16,498 bases of DNA from Pseudomonadota bacterium (GTDB lineage Bacteria > Pseudomonadota > Alphaproteobacteria > Ferrovibrionales > Ferrovibrionaceae). The notes under the pieces are model-generated. The model did no database searches. It was given only the letters and a program-made list of their open reading frames with translations, and was not told the DNA's origin. Position 1 is the stretch's first letter; the number at the start of each line of letters is the position of its first letter. The position numbers and the translations under genes were made by a program. Positions 5,080-12,047 of this stretch are shown piece by piece. The DNA is taken from assembly GCA_023434425.1 (NCBI GenBank), contig JAEYSS010000271.1:1-16498 (forward strand). The letters are read 5' to 3'.

Positions 5080-6882
5080 CTACCGCCCCACGGCCACACC
5101 TTCCCGACGCGGATCGGCGCCGCCGATCAGGCTGCCATCGCTGCGGATTTCGATCCCGTGCAGGCCGCTGTTGAGCTCGATCACGCTCGCCTTGTGCCCG
5201 CGCGCGCGCATCGTCTCGACCAGTGCGGCGGCTGCCGTGCCCTCTTCCAGTTCCAGTCCGGTATTGCGGTCCAGATAATGCGGCAGGCTGATCGCCTGCT
5301 GGATATCCAGTTTCCAGTCCAGCACGCCGATCACGGTCTGCGCCACATAACCGAGGATGCGGCTGCCGCCCGGCGAGCCCACGACCAGTCGCAATGAGCC
5401 GTCCGCATTGAACACCACCGTTGGCGCCATCGAACTGCGCGGCCGTTTGCCGGGCTCGATGCGGTTCGCCACCGGCCGGCCGTTCTCTTCGGCCGCGGCC
5501 GAGAAATCGGTCAGCTGGTTGTTGAGCAGGAAGCCATGCACCATCTGCTTGGAGCCGAAGACATTCTCGATTGTCACGGTCATCGCCACGGCATTGCGCG
5601 CCGCATCCACCGTCGAGACATGCGTCGTGGACGGCAGTTCGATGGCGCTGTCACGACCGAAAGCAGCCGGCAGGGCGCCATGCTTGCGCGGTGGCTCGCC
5701 CGGTGCGGCCGGCACGGTGCTGCCGCGTGCGGGATCGAGCAGTTTGGCGCGGCTGGCGAGATAACCGCGGTCGGTCATGCCCTCCAGCGGCAGGCGCACA
5801 TGATCGGGGTCGCCGACATAAAAATCGCGGTCGGCATAGCCCAGCCGTTCGGCCTGCGCGACCAGATGCACGGCTTCCGGCGACAGCGGGGTCAGCTGGG
5901 CAAGATCGAAATGCGACAGGATGCCGAGCGCCTGCAACATATTCACGGCAGACGAGGGCGGCGGCATGGTGCAGACACGATAGACACGATACGGCGCACA
6001 GACCGGATCGCGCTCCACCGCGCGATAACCAGTCAGATCTTCCAGTGCCATGCCGCCGGGATTCGGCGCCTGACGTATCGCCGCGACGATATCGGCGGCG
6101 ATCTGGCCCGTGTAAAAGGCATCGGCGCCTTCGGCCGCGACCCGGCGCAGCACGGCGGCAAACGGCGCATTCACCAGCAGGCTGCCGACCGGCCTGGCAG
6201 TCCCGGCCTCGGTGTAGAACAACGCGCGCGCTGCCGGCATCTGCCGCAGTTGCTGGTCGCGCTCCAGCAGCGCATGCAGCCGTGGCGAGATCGGGAAACC
6301 GGCCTCGGCGAGGCGAATGGCGGGCTGGAACAGCGCGGCCCAGGGCAGGCGGCCATAATCGGCATGCACAAGTTCGAACATCCGCAGCATGCCGGGCACG
6401 CCCACGGATGCCCCGCCGACCACAGCTTCCATGAAGCCTTTCCTGCGACCGGCGGCATCGAAGAACAGCCGGCGATCCACGCCGGCCGGCGCGGTTTCGC
6501 GACCGTCGAAGGCCCGCAGCTTTTGCTGTGCATTGTCCCAGACCAGCATGAAGCCGCCGCCACCGATACCGGCCGATTGCGGCTCGACCAGATTGAGCAC
6601 CAGCGCGGTGGCAATGGCGGCATCCACCGCCGAGCCACCGGCAGCCATGATTGCGGCACCCGCCTCTGCGGCATGCGGATTGGCCGCAGCCGTCATGTAA
6701 CTGGCCGCGCGACTCGCCTGCTTCTCGCTGCGCCCGGTCGCGGCTTCCGGCGCGATGCTTTCGAAATTCGTCCGGGATTGCGGTTGGGCCCCCGCCGTTA
6801 CTGCAGCTAGAGACAGGCCCAGCAGAACCGACAGGCAGACCGCGCCGGCGTTTTTCAGTTCTGTTCCGCGGAAAATCCCCAT
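5080..6882 (-). CDS. ggt: Gamma-glutamyltransferase (periplasmic, self-cleaving)
   Basis: A 600-residue gamma-glutamyltranspeptidase, an N-terminal nucleophile hydrolase that cleaves glutathione and other gamma-glutamyl compounds in the periplasm. Residues 1-33 form a signal peptide (LSVLLGLSLAAVTAGAQ). The large subunit begins around ASYMTAAANPHAAEAG and includes the nucleotide-like Gly-rich GIGGGGFMLVWD. Autocleavage is expected just before Thr419 in PSTTHVSTVDA, which becomes the catalytic N-terminus of the small subunit. SPGGSRILG carries the Gly-Gly of the oxyanion hole. The frame extends to a TTG at 6912, but the ATG at 6882, with GAGGG just upstream, gives a normal signal peptide. The gene diverges from the GAF kinase and converges on the haem-motif kinase with 4 bp between stops. 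Length is typical; no defect seen. Confidence 0.93.
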   Translation of the reverse strand: MGIFRGTELKNAGAVCLSVLLGLSLAAVTAGAQPQSRTNFESIAPEAATGRSEKQASRAASYMTAAANPHAAEAGAAIMAAGGSAVDAAIATALVLNLVEPQSAGIGGGGFMLVWDNAQQKLRAFDGRETAPAGVDRRLFFDAAGRRKGFMEAVVGGASVGVPGMLRMFELVHADYGRLPWAALFQPAIRLAEAGFPISPRLHALLERDQQLRQMPAARALFYTEAGTARPVGSLLVNAPFAAVLRRVAAEGADAFYTGQIAADIVAAIRQAPNPGGMALEDLTGYRAVERDPVCAPYRVYRVCTMPPPSSAVNMLQALGILSHFDLAQLTPLSPEAVHLVAQAERLGYADRDFYVGDPDHVRLPLEGMTDRGYLASRAKLLDPARGSTVPAAPGEPPRKHGALPAAFGRDSAIELPSTTHVSTVDAARNAVAMTVTIENVFGSKQMVHGFLLNNQLTDFSAAAEENGRPVANRIEPGKRPRSSMAPTVVFNADGSLRLVVGSPGGSRILGYVAQTVIGVLDWKLDIQQAISLPHYLDRNTGLELEEGTAAAALVETMRARGHKASVIELNSGLHGIEIRSDGSLIGGADPRREGVAVGR

Positions 6883-6927
6883 GCGCCCTCGTCCCTGCCC
6901 AGCGCCGGCCAAAAGCCGTACGCGGTC

Positions 6928-6968
6928 TTATCATATGTAAGTTCGATAAGCAGATCACCGCGTTATCG
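6928..6968. promoter_or_regulatory. Clustered TTATC/GATAA motifs in the ggt-kinase divergent spacer
   Basis: The spacer between ggt and the GAF kinase contains TTATC (6928-6932), CGATAA (6944-6949) and TTATCG (6963-6968). The last two form a 6-bp inverted repeat with a 13-nt spacer. They could be operator half-sites controlling either gene. No regulator is suggested by the sequence. Confidence 0.25.
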
Positions 6969-7028
6969 GAAAGTAAGGCAGGGCCTCGTGACTCGTGATG
7001 TAGCGTCCGGATCAGTAACTGCAACCAG

Positions 7029-8264
7029 ATGCCGCACCCGAGAATGACCTTTTCAGCCCCCCTGCCTGCCAACGAAGACCAGCGCCTCGCCACGCTGCGG
7101 GACTACCGCATCATGGATACCGGGCCGGACGAAGGTTTCGACCGCCTGACGGCCTTTGCCGCCGATCTGTTCGACGTGCCGGTGGCCCTGATCAGCCTGA
7201 TCGATGCGGAACGGCAATGGTTCAAATCGCGCCATGGCCTGCCGGTCAGCGAGACCCCGCGCGGTATTTCCTTCTGTGCTCATACCATTCTCGATGACGA
7301 GCCCCTGATCGTCGAGAATGCCGTCGAACACCCGCTCTTTCGCAACAGCCCCCTAGTCTGTGGCGGGCCCGGTCTGCGCTTTTACGCCGGCGTGGCGCTG
7401 CTTGCCGATGACGGTCAGCGGCTCGGCACGCTCTGCGTCGGCGACACCAGGCCGCGCCGCTTCTCGGATGAGGATGCACTCCGGCTGCGTCGCCTGGCTG
7501 CCATCGCCTCGGACGAACTGGAACTGCATCGCGCCCGCGTAAGGGCCGAGGAGAGCGTGGCCGCGCAGAATGCCGCCAACCAGCTCAAGAGCAAGCTGCT
7601 GGGCTCAATGAACCATGAATTCCGCACACCGCTGAATGCCATTCTCGGCTTCTCGCAGATTCTGGAACTGAACATGAGCAAGCGGCTTGGCCGCGAAGAA
7701 CTGGAATATGTCGCAGCGATGAAGACCGCCGGCGAAAACCTGCTGCGCCTGAGCGACAGCATGATGACCATGGCGCAGCTTGAAGCCGAGGCGGTGCCGG
7801 TCGGGATCGAGACGGTCAGCGCGCAAAGGCTAATTGAGGAAGTCTATTCGCTGCATCGGCCTGCCGCGGCACTGAATGGCATCGCATTCATGCGCCGGAC
7901 CTGCATCTCGGCCGCCGGGCTGCAGGCCGATCACAGCCACCTGCTGCGGATTCTGGGGCATTTCATCAGCAATGCCTTCAAATTCACCACGGCAGGCGGC
8001 GAAGTGACGCTGGGCTGTGCCAGCGACAACGGTGGAGTGACCTTCTACGTCGAAGACAATGGCTGCGGCATCGCGGCCGGGCGCCAGCGCGACGCTTTTC
8101 AGAGTTTCAACCGGCTCGGGCGCGAAGGCAGCACCGTCGCCGGCCTCGGGCTGGGCCTGGCCATTGCCAGCCGCCTGACGCAGGCCATGAAGGGCGAGAT
8201 CGGCTTCGAGAGCCGTGAGGGCCTCGGCAGCCGTTTCTGGGTCCGCTTTCCCGCCGCCGCGTGA
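7029..8264 (+). CDS. Soluble GAF-domain histidine kinase, orphan
   Basis: A 411-residue cytoplasmic sensor kinase without membrane segments. The GAF domain covers roughly residues 15-165 (DEGFDRLTAFAADLFDVPVA to LGTLCVGDTRPRRFSDED) and contains FCAHTI, typical of the family. HisKA follows with phospho-acceptor His196 in SMNHEFRTPLNAILGFSQ. The HATPase domain has an N-box (HFISNAFKFT), G1 (VEDNGCGI) and G2 (GLGLGLAIASRL). The ligand is unknown; GAF domains bind cyclic nucleotides, haem, flavin or other small molecules. No response regulator is adjacent, so it may feed a distant regulator. The start could be the ATG at 7029 or at 7044; neither has a good ribosome-binding site. A GC hairpin encloses its stop codon. 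Confidence 0.9.
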   Translation: MPHPRMTFSAPLPANEDQRLATLRDYRIMDTGPDEGFDRLTAFAADLFDVPVALISLIDAERQWFKSRHGLPVSETPRGISFCAHTILDDEPLIVENAVEHPLFRNSPLVCGGPGLRFYAGVALLADDGQRLGTLCVGDTRPRRFSDEDALRLRRLAAIASDELELHRARVRAEESVAAQNAANQLKSKLLGSMNHEFRTPLNAILGFSQILELNMSKRLGREELEYVAAMKTAGENLLRLSDSMMTMAQLEAEAVPVGIETVSAQRLIEEVYSLHRPAAALNGIAFMRRTCISAAGLQADHSHLLRILGHFISNAFKFTTAGGEVTLGCASDNGGVTFYVEDNGCGIAAGRQRDAFQSFNRLGREGSTVAGLGLGLAIASRLTQAMKGEIGFESREGLGSRFWVRFPAAA

Positions 8265-8273
8265 CGCGGCGGC
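8253..8273. terminator. GC-only hairpin around the GAF-kinase stop codon
   Basis: GCCGCCGCG-TGA-CGCGGCGGC is a perfect 9-bp, all G/C stem whose 3-nt loop is the stop codon. It sits between the convergent kinase and 49-residue genes and could stall or end transcription from both sides. No T-run follows on either strand, so it is not a classical intrinsic terminator. Confidence 0.35.
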
Positions 8274-8284
8274 CGTGCCCGGCC

Positions 8285-8434
8285 TTACTGCTGTATCTGC
8301 TGCTGCGCCTGCTCCTGCTGGCGCCGGGCCTGCGGATTGACGCCCTGCTCGGGGCGCGGCGTCAGATGGGGATGGACCGGCTGCGGGGCAGGAGCGGATT
8401 TCGGTGACGCGGGAATGGTGGCCTGGTTTTGCAT
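8285..8434 (-). CDS. 49-residue Gln/Pro-rich small protein divergent from ku
   Basis: A short gene starting MQNQATIPASPKSAPAPQPV, continuing HPHLTPRPEQGVNPQARR and ending QQEQAQQQIQQ. A strong GGAGG ribosome-binding site at the usual distance before the ATG at 8434 supports translation. The N-terminal part is Pro/Ala-rich and probably disordered; the C-terminal third is a Gln-rich stretch that may be helical. There is no membrane segment, cysteine or known domain, and I recognise no family. A near-consensus EcfG promoter lies upstream on the same strand, back to back with the exact one for ku. It is therefore probably a stress-induced small protein. The protein itself is supported mainly by its ribosome-binding site, codon use and promoter position. 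Confidence 0.6.
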   Translation of the reverse strand: MQNQATIPASPKSAPAPQPVHPHLTPRPEQGVNPQARRQQEQAQQQIQQ

Positions 8435-8474
8435 GGCGCTTTCCTCCGGTCGGTTCTGTTCTGCTTGGCGACTA

Positions 8475-8499
8475 AACTGGCCGGCTTCCTTCGCGTTCC
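8475..8499 (-). promoter_or_regulatory. Near-consensus EcfG-type promoter of the 49-residue gene
   Basis: On the minus strand GGAAC (8499-8495), 16 nt, then AGTT (8478-8475); one -10 base differs from CGTT. It would give a leader of about 34 nt that includes the GGAGG ribosome-binding site. Confidence 0.4.
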
Positions 8500-8521
8500 G
8501 TATCTGCCGAAATATTCTTCA

Positions 8522-8546
8522 GGAACCCGCCAACGGCACTGCCGTT
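8522..8546 (+). promoter_or_regulatory. EcfG-type general-stress promoter of ku
   Basis: GGAAC (8522-8526), exactly 16 nt, then CGTT (8543-8546): an exact match to the alphaproteobacterial general-stress sigma-factor consensus. It lies 65 nt before the ku ATG in the correct orientation, giving a leader of about 55-60 nt. End-joining genes are, to my knowledge, stress-sigma-regulated in some rhizobia, which fits. Confidence 0.7.
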
Positions 8547-8610
8547 CGACTCCGTCCTATGAATCCGCCCGGCATGATCCGTCCGGCCGGTTTTTTCGCG
8601 GAGAATCGCC

Positions 8611-9504
8611 ATGCAGCGTCCCAGCTGGGAAGGTCATCTGAAACTGTCGCTGGTCGCCTGTCCGGTCGCCCTGTTCAGCGCGACCACCCGCGGCAACGAC
8701 ATTTCCTTCCACCTGATCCACAAGAAAACCCACAACCGCATCCGGATGGTGCCGCACGACCCCAAACTGGGCGCCGTGAAGCGCAGCGATCTGCAGCGTG
8801 GTTATGAAGTCAGCAAGAATCGCTATGTGATCCTGAGCAACGCCGAAATCGAGGCGGCCCGGATCGAATCGACCAAGAATATCGAGATCGAGAGCTTCGT
8901 GGAGATGGAAGCCATCGACCGGGTCTACTGGGACCAGCCCTACTACGTCGCACCCAATGGCAAGAATGCGATGGAGGCCTATACGGTAATCCGCGAGGCA
9001 ATGGAAAGCAGTCAGCGCATTGCCATCGGCCGGGTGGTCATGCATACGCGCGAGCGCGTCGTCGCCATCGAGCCGCGCGGCAAAGGGCTTCTGCTCACCA
9101 CGCTGCGCAGCCATGACGAGGTCCGCGACGAGGAAGATTTCTTCCGCGGCGTCCCGGCCCGCAAGCCGGCAAAGGAAATGCTGGCCATCGCCGAGAAGAT
9201 CATCGACCAGCAGGCAGAAGCCTTCGATCCATCCGACTTCACCGACCGCTATGAAGATGCCCTGCGCAAGATCATCAAGCGCAAGCAGAAGGGCCAGAAG
9301 ATCACCGCCAAGCCGCTGGACGAGGAAACCAAAGTCGAAGACAGCGATCTGCTGGCGGCTTTGCGACGCAGCCTGAAGGGCGGCGGTGGCGGCGAAGAAA
9401 AGAAAACCAGCGGGAAGTCGACGGCGCGGCGCAAAACAGCATCGCCGCGCAGCAAGGCGCGGAGCAAGGCCAAGAAGGCTACACGCCGGCGCGCCGCAGC
9501 ATAG
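8611..9504 (+). CDS. ku: Non-homologous end-joining protein Ku
   Basis: A 297-residue bacterial Ku, the homodimeric ring that threads onto broken DNA ends and recruits LigD. The opening MQRPSWEGHLKLSLVACPVA and the core (SFHLIHKKTHNRIRM, then KNIEIESFVEMEAID..YWDQPYYVAP, then IGRVVMHTRERVVAIEPRGKGLLLTTLRS) are diagnostic. Residues to about 255 are the ring core. The remaining ~40 are an extended lysine/arginine-rich tail (KSTARRKTASPRSKARSKAK and onward), the kind of tail known in other bacterial Ku proteins to bind DNA. Ribosome-binding site GGAG precedes the ATG. The last 26 bp overlap the end of ligD on the opposite strand, an uncommon convergent arrangement. An exact EcfG promoter lies upstream. 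Confidence 0.96.
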   Translation: MQRPSWEGHLKLSLVACPVALFSATTRGNDISFHLIHKKTHNRIRMVPHDPKLGAVKRSDLQRGYEVSKNRYVILSNAEIEAARIESTKNIEIESFVEMEAIDRVYWDQPYYVAPNGKNAMEAYTVIREAMESSQRIAIGRVVMHTRERVVAIEPRGKGLLLTTLRSHDEVRDEEDFFRGVPARKPAKEMLAIAEKIIDQQAEAFDPSDFTDRYEDALRKIIKRKQKGQKITAKPLDEETKVEDSDLLAALRRSLKGGGGGEEKKTSGKSTARRKTASPRSKARSKAKKATRRRAAA

Positions 9505-11959
9505 TTTTGGTCAGCACCCGGCGGCTGGCCTCGAAGTCGTCCCAGTCGCCGATATGCTTCCGCGCCGCGTCCAGATTTTTCATGCTGTAGACCGGCAGCT
9601 TCTTCTGGCGTTCGAGATAGTCCCAGGTGATCGGCACCGCGATCGGCGCGCCGGGACGGGCCCGCGGCGACCAGCAGGCCACCGCCGTGGCGCTGCGGTC
9701 GTTGCGCAGATAGTCGACAAAAATCTTGCCCTTGCGTTTGGCCTTGCTTGCCACGGCGATGAAATGCGCCGGATCGGCCTCCTCGAAAGCCCGCGCCATG
9801 GCATGGGTAAAGCCCTTCACCTCTTTCCAGCCAGCTTTCGGCTTCAGCGGCACCACGACATGAATGCCCTTGCCGCCGGTCAGCCTGGGGAAGCTGGCAA
9901 GGCCGAAATCCTCCAGCCGGTCACGCATCGCCAGCGCGGCTTTTTTGACCAGGCTGAAAGGCACGGCGGCATCGGGATCGAAATCGAAAATCATCTGGTC
10001 GGGCTTCTCGACGTTTTTCGCCGTCGCCCCCCAGGGATGCAGCTCCACCACGCCCCATTGCGCCATGGCACGCAGGCCTTCGGCATCCTTCACCACCAGA
10101 TAGGGCTGCTTGTCTCCGGCCAGTTTGATCTTGTCGATGAAGGCGGACGTGCCGCGATTGTGGTGCCGCTGGAAAAATGTCTGTCCCTCGATGCCGTCCG
10201 GTGCGCGAACGATCGACACGGGACGGTTGCCGGCAAAGCGCAGCAGCGGCTCGGCCATGCGCGCGTAGTATTCCGCCAGATCGGATTTGGTGACGCCGTC
10301 CTTCGGCCAGAGCCGCTTGCTCGGATTGCTGAGTGTGATCTTGCTTTGCGCGCCCGGACTCTTCGTTCCGGAAAGCATTTTCTTCGCCACAGCCCTGCCC
10401 TCACCGCCTACGGATTTCGCCGGCTTGTCTTCGCGTAAACCCTTGAAGGCAGCATGACGCAGCAGGCCGTCGCCGGTCCAGCCGCCATATTCCACCTCGC
10501 CGACCAGTTTCGGATTGAGCCAGATCACATCCGAGGTTTTTGCCGGCTGGATGCCGGAGAAAGGCGAGGTTCTGGTTTCCAGCGGTTTCACTGCCTTGCC
10601 GAGCTGGGCGGAGATTTTGGCGTTGAAACCGGTGCCGACCCGGCCGCGATAGCGCAGCTCCTTGCCGTCATAGACGCCCATCAGCAATGCACCGACGCTT
10701 TTACCGGCGGTGCCCTTGCTGTAACCGCCGATGACGAATTCCTGCCGGCCCTTGCATTTGGTCTTCACCCAGAACTCGCTGCGGCCCGAACGATAGGGCG
10801 CATCGAGCTGCTTGGAGACGATGCCTTCCAGGCCCATGCTGCAGGAGGATTGCCGCAGGCTTTCACCCGGCGAGATGAAATGCGGCACGAAGCGGATCCG
10901 CCTCCGCTTCGCCTCCGGCGGCAGAAATGCCTTCAGATTTTCTTTCCGCGTTTCAAACGGCTGGTCGCGCAGGTCTTCGCCCCCGGCCCAGAGCAGATCG
11001 AAGGTAAAATAGACCAGCCCGGCCGTATCGCCCGCCTGCAGTGCGGCCTGCAGCGCCGGGAAGTCCGGCCGGTCGCCCTCGGCCAGTGCACAGACTTCAC
11101 CATCGACGATACCGTCCGGCAGCTTTTCGGCCTCGGCGACGATCTCGGGAAACTTTTCCGTCCAGTCCAGACCGCTGCGCGACCAGGCTGTCACCTTTCC
11201 GCGGTCGATCCGCAGCTGGATGCGGTAGCCGTCGAACTTGATCTCATGCGCCCAGCCCTCTTCTTCCGGGGGCACCTCCCACAGCTTCGCCAGCTGCGGC
11301 GCGATGAAGCCCGGCATGGCCGCGGCCTTGCGGCTGGTCTTTTTCCTGACGGCTTTCTTCCTGACGGCTTTTTTCGGTCGCGCCTTGCCGGCGATCTCCG
11401 CCAGGCTGCGGCCGCTGTCCACCGATTCATCGAGCGCGGCGATATCGGCGGCCTTGCCGGTGCGGACGTGGCGGTCCCTTTCCTTGATCAGCAGCCAGTT
11501 CCTGCCGCTCTTGTTGCGCGACCCACGCATCTGCACCAGTGCCCAGCGGCCCTGCAGGCGCTCGCCCTCCAGCTCGAAAGCGATCTTGCCCTTTTTGAGG
11601 GCGCGGGCCGCATCGTCGGTCCCGACCGGATGCCAGCGCCCGCGGTCCCACAGCTGCACCGTGCCGCCGCCATACTCGCCCTCCGGAATGGCGCCCTCGA
11701 AGCCGCCATATTCGATCGGATGGTCTTCCACCTGCACGGCCAGCCGCTTGTCGGCCGGATCCAGGCTCGGGCCTTTCGGCACGGCCCAGGATTTCAGCAC
11801 GCCGTCATGTTCGAGCCGGAAATCGAAATGCAGATGGCTGGCGTCGTGCCGCTGGATTACGAAGCGATGCTGGTCGCGCCTGTGCTGCCTGCCGCGCGGC
11901 TCGGCGGTTTTGCTGAAGTCGCGCTTGCGGTTGTAGGTGTCGAGGCTGCGGGCTGGCAT
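9479..11959 (-). CDS. ligD: ATP-dependent DNA ligase D (end-joining: phosphoesterase-ligase-polymerase)
   Basis: An 826-residue three-domain LigD that trims, fills and seals breaks held by Ku. The 3'-phosphoesterase is first (about 1-160): His38, His44, Asp46, Arg48 (RHDASHLHFDFRLE) and His80 align with the Mn-dependent active site known in Pseudomonas LigD. A basic linker (about 185-212, KKAVRKKAVRKKTSRKAAA) leads to the ATP ligase (about 213-500), with nucleotidyl Lys241 in HEIKFDGYR. The C-terminal primase-like polymerase (about 535-826) has catalytic Asp659 and Asp661 in IFDFDPDA and LTGGKGIHVVVPL. The order PE-LIG-POL is one of the known permutations. GAGGGG lies about 10 nt before the ATG at 11959. 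The gene diverges from the dehydrogenase gene and overlaps ku tail to tail. Confidence 0.96.
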   Translation of the reverse strand: MPARSLDTYNRKRDFSKTAEPRGRQHRRDQHRFVIQRHDASHLHFDFRLEHDGVLKSWAVPKGPSLDPADKRLAVQVEDHPIEYGGFEGAIPEGEYGGGTVQLWDRGRWHPVGTDDAARALKKGKIAFELEGERLQGRWALVQMRGSRNKSGRNWLLIKERDRHVRTGKAADIAALDESVDSGRSLAEIAGKARPKKAVRKKAVRKKTSRKAAAMPGFIAPQLAKLWEVPPEEEGWAHEIKFDGYRIQLRIDRGKVTAWSRSGLDWTEKFPEIVAEAEKLPDGIVDGEVCALAEGDRPDFPALQAALQAGDTAGLVYFTFDLLWAGGEDLRDQPFETRKENLKAFLPPEAKRRRIRFVPHFISPGESLRQSSCSMGLEGIVSKQLDAPYRSGRSEFWVKTKCKGRQEFVIGGYSKGTAGKSVGALLMGVYDGKELRYRGRVGTGFNAKISAQLGKAVKPLETRTSPFSGIQPAKTSDVIWLNPKLVGEVEYGGWTGDGLLRHAAFKGLREDKPAKSVGGEGRAVAKKMLSGTKSPGAQSKITLSNPSKRLWPKDGVTKSDLAEYYARMAEPLLRFAGNRPVSIVRAPDGIEGQTFFQRHHNRGTSAFIDKIKLAGDKQPYLVVKDAEGLRAMAQWGVVELHPWGATAKNVEKPDQMIFDFDPDAAVPFSLVKKAALAMRDRLEDFGLASFPRLTGGKGIHVVVPLKPKAGWKEVKGFTHAMARAFEEADPAHFIAVASKAKRKGKIFVDYLRNDRSATAVACWSPRARPGAPIAVPITWDYLERQKKLPVYSMKNLDAARKHIGDWDDFEASRRVLTKTMLRRAGV
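11343..11372. repeat. 15-bp tandem duplication in the LigD linker
   Basis: TTCCTGACGGCTTTC is followed directly by TTCCTGACGGCTTTT. It encodes the duplicated KKAVR unit in the basic linker of LigD. It looks like a small in-frame slippage expansion and may vary between strains. Confidence 0.6.
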
Positions 11960-11967
11960 ACCGGCCT

Positions 11968-11992
11968 AACCCCTCATGCAAGGCTAAGTTCC
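11968..11992 (-). promoter_or_regulatory. Near-consensus EcfG-type promoter of ligD
   Basis: On the minus strand GGAAC (11992-11988), 16 nt, then GGTT (11971-11968). The ATG at 11959 is 9 nt from the last -10 base, the same geometry as at the cysteine hydrolase. The ligD ribosome-binding site GAGGGG overlaps the proposed -10, so a transcript from here would lack it; ordinary transcription from further upstream is the alternative. Confidence 0.35.
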
Positions 11993-12018
11993 GGAACAAT
12001 GGCATATGGCCAGCCATT
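11993..12018 (+). promoter_or_regulatory. Near-consensus EcfG-type promoter of the dehydrogenase gene
   Basis: GGAAC (11993-11997), 17 nt, then CATT (12015-12018); one -10 base differs. The leader would be about 22 nt and contains the AGGAGG ribosome-binding site, a normal layout. The -35 shares the palindrome GTTCCGGAAC (11988-11997) with ligD. A 6-bp inverted repeat, AATGGC (11998-12003) and GCCATT (12013-12018), spans the spacer and -10 and could be an operator. Confidence 0.4.
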
Positions 12019-12047
12019 GAGTCCTGCCGCGTTCACAGGAGGCCACC

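Noticed and set aside
3258..5099. 613-residue open frame antisense to the membrane histidine kinase
   Set aside because: It is a GC-rich mirror frame of a clear kinase gene, has low-complexity His/Gln/Asp/Ala composition and no recognisable domain.
5536..6810. 424-residue open frame antisense to ggt
   Set aside because: Mirror frame of a canonical gamma-glutamyltransferase with His/Arg/Gln-rich composition.
8452..8462. GTTCTGTTC before the 49-residue gene as a LexA box
   Set aside because: The two GTTC half-sites are 1 nt apart instead of the 7 required.
8577..8596. CCGGCCGG followed by six T just before ku as an intrinsic terminator or attenuator
   Set aside because: The stem is a short self-complementary octamer without a loop, and ku is translated directly after it; not convincing.
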